Positions 61,309 to 64,000 of a stretch of DNA of 64,000 bases are shown piece by piece. Made by a program: the position numbers and the translations under genes. The DNA lies in the NCBI GenBank assembly GCA_963716585.1, contig CAVQTN010000004.1, positions 434,001 through 498,000 of the forward strand. The letters run 5' to 3'. Position 1 is the stretch's first letter. Each line of letters starts with the position of its first letter. The DNA is from JAICUY01 sp963716585. GTDB taxonomy: Bacteria > Chloroflexota > Limnocylindria > QHBO01. The notes under the pieces were generated by a model. That model was not told where the DNA came from. It was given only the letters and a program-made list of their open reading frames with translations, and searched no databases.

Positions 61309-62156
61309 CCGCCGAGCACGCGGGATGCCACCGCGCCGCGGGCGGCCTCCACATTCGCAACGGCTGCGGCCAGCCGGCTGAGCGGAACCTGCGAAATTCC
61401 GCCGCCGCCCTCGGCGAGCGCAATGGCCAGCGCACGGTCCGCCTGGGCGGCATCCTTGGTCGCGGCCCGGTAGGCGGCCAGCGCCGCCTTCTCTCGCGTG
61501 GCATCCCCCGCGCGCCGCGCATCCACCACCTCGACGAGCGCGTCAAGGAGCTTTCCGACGGTGGTGGTCCACAGCGGCAGCGTCGCCAGCTGGCCCGGCC
61601 AGCCGCGCACCGCGTCGAGCTCCGTCGCGGCCCGATCCAGGCCGACCTGCGCCGTGGCCAGGTCATCGCCACGCAGTGCCGCGAGACTTGCCTGCAGCGC
61701 GTTGAGGACTTCGCGTGAGCTCCGCCGCATGGCGGCGAACGCGTCGGCAGGCTGCGCTGTGGCCTGAAGCTGGGCGCTGATCGAGGCGAGCTCGGCAGCG
61801 GATGCAACCGCCAGCGGCGCCCCGGGGTCTCCGCCGATCGCCAGCAGGCCGCGCACGCCCGCCAGTGCTCCGTTCGCATCGGTGACGCGCTGGCCGGCCT
61901 CCTCGAGCCGCACCGCGGCCGCCCCGAAATACGCGCCCGGCGCGCCGTCGCCGCTCACGGTTGCCGCCGCGCCCCGCCGTGCGTCGTCGAGCGCCGCTTC
62001 GAGCGCGGATGCGAGGCTCGCCAGCGCCGCGTCGGCCTTCTTTCCCTGCCCGAGCAGGTCGGAGCGATAGCCGGCCAGCGCGACCGGACCGATGCCTGCC
62101 GGACGCAGGGCCAGGAGCAGCCCGAGGGCGATCACCGACAGAAGACCGATCCGCAT
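61305..62156 (-). CDS. Secreted helical protein paired with the PASTA kinase
   Basis: 283 residues from the ATG at 62156. An N-terminal signal or anchor (MRIGLLSVIALGLLLALRP) is followed by a mostly alpha-helical, Ala/Leu/Arg-rich extracellular part (ADAALASLASALEAALDDARRG..., AELASISAQLQATAQPADAFAAMRRSSREVLNALQASLAAL). No cysteines, catalytic residues or known family seen. The gene sits head-to-tail with the kinase (four-base overlap), so it may be a sensor partner or substrate. That is inference from position only. Confidence 0.6.
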   Translation of the reverse strand: MRIGLLSVIALGLLLALRPAGIGPVALAGYRSDLLGQGKKADAALASLASALEAALDDARRGAAATVSGDGAPGAYFGAAAVRLEEAGQRVTDANGALAGVRGLLAIGGDPGAPLAVASAAELASISAQLQATAQPADAFAAMRRSSREVLNALQASLAALRGDDLATAQVGLDRAATELDAVRGWPGQLATLPLWTTTVGKLLDALVEVVDARRAGDATREKAALAAYRAATKDAAQADRALAIALAEGGGGISQVPLSRLAAAVANVEAARGAVASRVLGG

Positions 62157-62225
62157 GCCCTGGCCGCCCAGTGGGCGGCGGTGCTCCACACTCGGGTGTT
62201 GCCCCGCGGCAACTATCATCGCAAC

Positions 62226-63263
62226 GTGGATCCGATCGACCGGCTGCGAGCGCTACCAAAGGCCGAGCTGCACCTGCATCTCGACGGCGCCCTGCGTCCC
62301 GTCACCGCGGTCGAGCTCGCGGCCGAGATCGGCATGCAGCTGACGCTGGAGATGGCTCGGGCCCGTCTCATCGCGCCGCCCCGGTGCGCCGACCAGGCAG
62401 AGCTGCTCACCTACTTCAACCTGCCGATCGCGCTCCTGCAGAGTGCGTCGGCGCTGCAACGCGCGACGGCCGAGCTGATCGCCGACCTGGCATCCGACGG
62501 CGTGCGGTACGCCGAGATCCGGTGGGCGCCGCGTCTCCACATCGAGGGTGGCCTGTCGGTCGCTGCGGTGATCGAGGCGGTCGCGCTCGGCCTTGCGCGG
62601 GCCGCTGCCGAGATGGGACCGCAGATGCCGATCATCGGGCTGATCGTGACCGCCATGCGCTCCCACCCGCCGGGGGCCAATGTCGAGCTGGCGCGGACCG
62701 CCGCCGCCTTCGGTCCGCCGGTGGTGGGCTTCGACCTGGCGGGCCCCGAGGCCGCGTACCCGGCGCCGCCGCATGCCGCCGCGTTTCGCGCGGCCGAGAC
62801 CGGTGGCCTGCGCCTGAGCGCACATGCCGGCGAGGTCCCCGGGGCGCAGCGGATACGGGAGGCGATTGACCTGGGCGTCACGCGCATCGCACACGGCGTG
62901 ACGGCCATCGAGGATCCGGACGTCATGGCACTGCTGATCGAGCGCGACATCACGCTCGACATGTGCCCGACCAGCAACGTGCAGGCGGGCATCGTGCCGA
63001 ATCTCGCCGGCCATCCCGTCGCGCGCCTGCACCGGGCCGGCGTCAGCGTCACCATCTCGACCGACGACCGCACGGTCAGCGACGTCACGCTCAGCAGCGA
63101 GCTGGCACGCACGGCAGAGGCCCTGGAGATGGACCACCGCGAAGTCGCCGACATCGCCCTGAACGCCTTTCGCCGCGCGTTCGCTCCGCGTTCTGTCGCC
63201 GATGCCCTGCTCGGGGTGGCGGAGCCGGCATGGGAGCGCTGGGCGGCGGACACCTTCAGCTGA
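62226..63263 (+). CDS. add: Adenosine deaminase
   Basis: 345 residues from a GTG at 62226. The zinc motif HLHLDG lies at 16-21, SAHAGE has His200 and catalytic Glu203, IAHGVTAI contains His223, and STDD ends with Asp280-Asp281. All the residues of the family are present. It converts adenosine (or a related aminopurine) to inosine in purine salvage. An upstream TTG would add 15 residues. No ribosome-binding site is obvious. It is divergent from the kinase partner gene. Confidence 0.9.
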   Translation: MDPIDRLRALPKAELHLHLDGALRPVTAVELAAEIGMQLTLEMARARLIAPPRCADQAELLTYFNLPIALLQSASALQRATAELIADLASDGVRYAEIRWAPRLHIEGGLSVAAVIEAVALGLARAAAEMGPQMPIIGLIVTAMRSHPPGANVELARTAAAFGPPVVGFDLAGPEAAYPAPPHAAAFRAAETGGLRLSAHAGEVPGAQRIREAIDLGVTRIAHGVTAIEDPDVMALLIERDITLDMCPTSNVQAGIVPNLAGHPVARLHRAGVSVTISTDDRTVSDVTLSSELARTAEALEMDHREVADIALNAFRRAFAPRSVADALLGVAEPAWERWAADTFS

Positions 63264-64000
63264 GCCACCTGTCGAGCTCGTACCCGAGCTCGGCCGGGTC
63301 TGCGACGACCAGGTACGGACAACGCTCGCCGCGGAGCTCGCCTGCTGTCTGCGCGTCGGCCACCCCGGTCAGCACAAGCACACAGCGGATGCCGGCGCGA
63401 TTGGCCGCGATGACGTCCGCGTCCGGATTGTCGCCGACGACCAGCGCATCCTCGGCGGCGACGCCGGTCTGCTCGAGTATGGCCAGGAACATCGCGGGCT
63501 CGGGCTTGCCGATGACCGTGGGCACAACCCCGCTCGCTGCCTGGATGGCGGCCACCATGCTGCCCGCGCCGGGCAGGAAGCCATGCCGGGTCGGGTACCG
63601 TCCGTCGTTGTTGGTTGCCACGAAGCGAGCGCCGCCCAGGATCGCCGCCTGCGCGGCGGCGAGGCTGCGAAAGCCGAAGTGGAGGTCGAGGCCGGCCACC
63701 ACGGCATCGTGGGTCGTGTCGGAGGACCCGTCCCGTTCGCCGCCGGCCGGATCCTCGGCCGCGGTGACCTCGTAGCCCGCGGCGCGCAGCATCCCGGTGA
63801 GGCCCTGCTCACCAACGGCCAGCACGCGTCGCACCGATGGCAGCTGGCGCCGCAGATGCTCGATCGTCGCCGTCGTCGACGTGACGATCTCCCCTGGTGC
63901 GGCGGGGATGCCGAGCGCGACGAGCCGGTCTGCGAAATCAGCCGGCGTGCGCATCGAGTTATTCGTGGCGAAGCGCACGAGGATGCCGGCCGCTCGCAGC
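63256..64000 (-). CDS. HAD-IIA (NagD-like) phosphatase, cut by right edge
   Basis: The frame runs to the last base, so the N-terminus (with the first DxDGTL aspartates) is outside the window. The visible part has 'VRFATNNSMRTPADFADRLVALGIPAAPGEIVTS', the cap (VAGLDLHFGFRSLAAAQAAILGGARFVATNNDGRYPTRHGFLPGAGSM) and the last HAD motif VVGDNPDADVIAANRAGI. This matches the HAD-IIA class of sugar or nucleotide phosphatases (p-nitrophenylphosphatase/NagD). Its tail overlaps the adenosine deaminase tail by eight bases. Confidence 0.85.
   Translation of the reverse strand, partial: LRAAGILVRFATNNSMRTPADFADRLVALGIPAAPGEIVTSTTATIEHLRRQLPSVRRVLAVGEQGLTGMLRAAGYEVTAAEDPAGGERDGSSDTTHDAVVAGLDLHFGFRSLAAAQAAILGGARFVATNNDGRYPTRHGFLPGAGSMVAAIQAASGVVPTVIGKPEPAMFLAILEQTGVAAEDALVVGDNPDADVIAANRAGIRCVLVLTGVADAQTAGELRGERCPYLVVADPAELGYELDRWLS

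Overview
The window is high-GC, densely coded bacterial DNA. It has no outer-membrane assembly genes. It does have a PASTA-type Ser/Thr kinase, cell-wall-binding type 2 repeats, a YerB/DUF3048 lipoprotein, a bifunctional penicillin-binding protein, topoisomerase IB and DrrA-type exporters. This mix suggests a free-living soil or freshwater Chloroflexota of the Limnocylindria type, or less likely an actinobacterial relative; the assignment is inference, because no phylogenetic marker is present. At least eight genes are interrupted by frameshifts, mostly single-base and beside short homopolymers, including genes expected to be important (PBP1A, Fur, sugar permease). Many are therefore probably errors in a long-read or metagenome assembly.

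Layout. 1-3.5 kb: a DUF4097 protein (cut by the left edge), a small SHOCT-like protein and a DrrA/B/B-type ABC exporter in one overlapping operon. 3.5-7 kb: a small acidic/charged protein, an APC-family permease and a DUF3048 lipoprotein. 7.0-15.8 kb: an accessory segment between a 3' tRNA-Arg remnant and an intact tRNA-Arg(TCG), filled by a heavily broken DNRLRE/YD-repeat (RHS-type) secreted protein and small orphan ORFs. This looks like a decayed tRNA-integrated island. 15.8-24 kb: DUF1801, a tiny membrane protein, a PPC-domain protein, an FtsX/LolD-type transporter, a CAP-domain secreted protein, and a triple CWB2 protein fused to a pectate-lyase-like beta helix.

24-32 kb: a fur/zur-znuACB metal-uptake operon and a 1,516-residue surface protein with 381-bp tandem repeats, DUF11 domains and a C-terminal membrane anchor; then tRNA-His(GTG). 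32-39 kb: small stress and membrane proteins, then a minus-strand five-gene unit (ParB-like, metallophosphoesterase, small membrane protein, GT4 glycosyltransferase, glycogen-debranching-type enzyme). 39-43.5 kb: a complete sugar ABC transporter (UgpC/MsmX-type ATPase, lipoprotein binding protein, two permeases) with a strong intercistronic stem-loop after the binding protein. 43.5-47.6 kb: an ABC-2 exporter, NUDIX hydrolase, YetF-like protein and topoisomerase IB.

47.6-57.9 kb: a long minus-strand cell-envelope and metabolism cluster (M23 peptidase, PBP1A, glgC, an unknown gene, a gluzincin-like protein with a degenerate zinc site, nicotinate phosphoribosyltransferase, a TPR protein), preceded by a prepilin-peptidase-like protein. 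58-64 kb: CsbD, a bidirectional terminator hairpin, leucyl aminopeptidase, the PASTA kinase with a secreted helical partner, adenosine deaminase, and a HAD-IIA phosphatase cut by the right edge.

Recurring themes are extracellular and envelope proteins, and sugar/glycogen metabolism (sugar ABC importer, GT4, debranching enzyme, GlgC).
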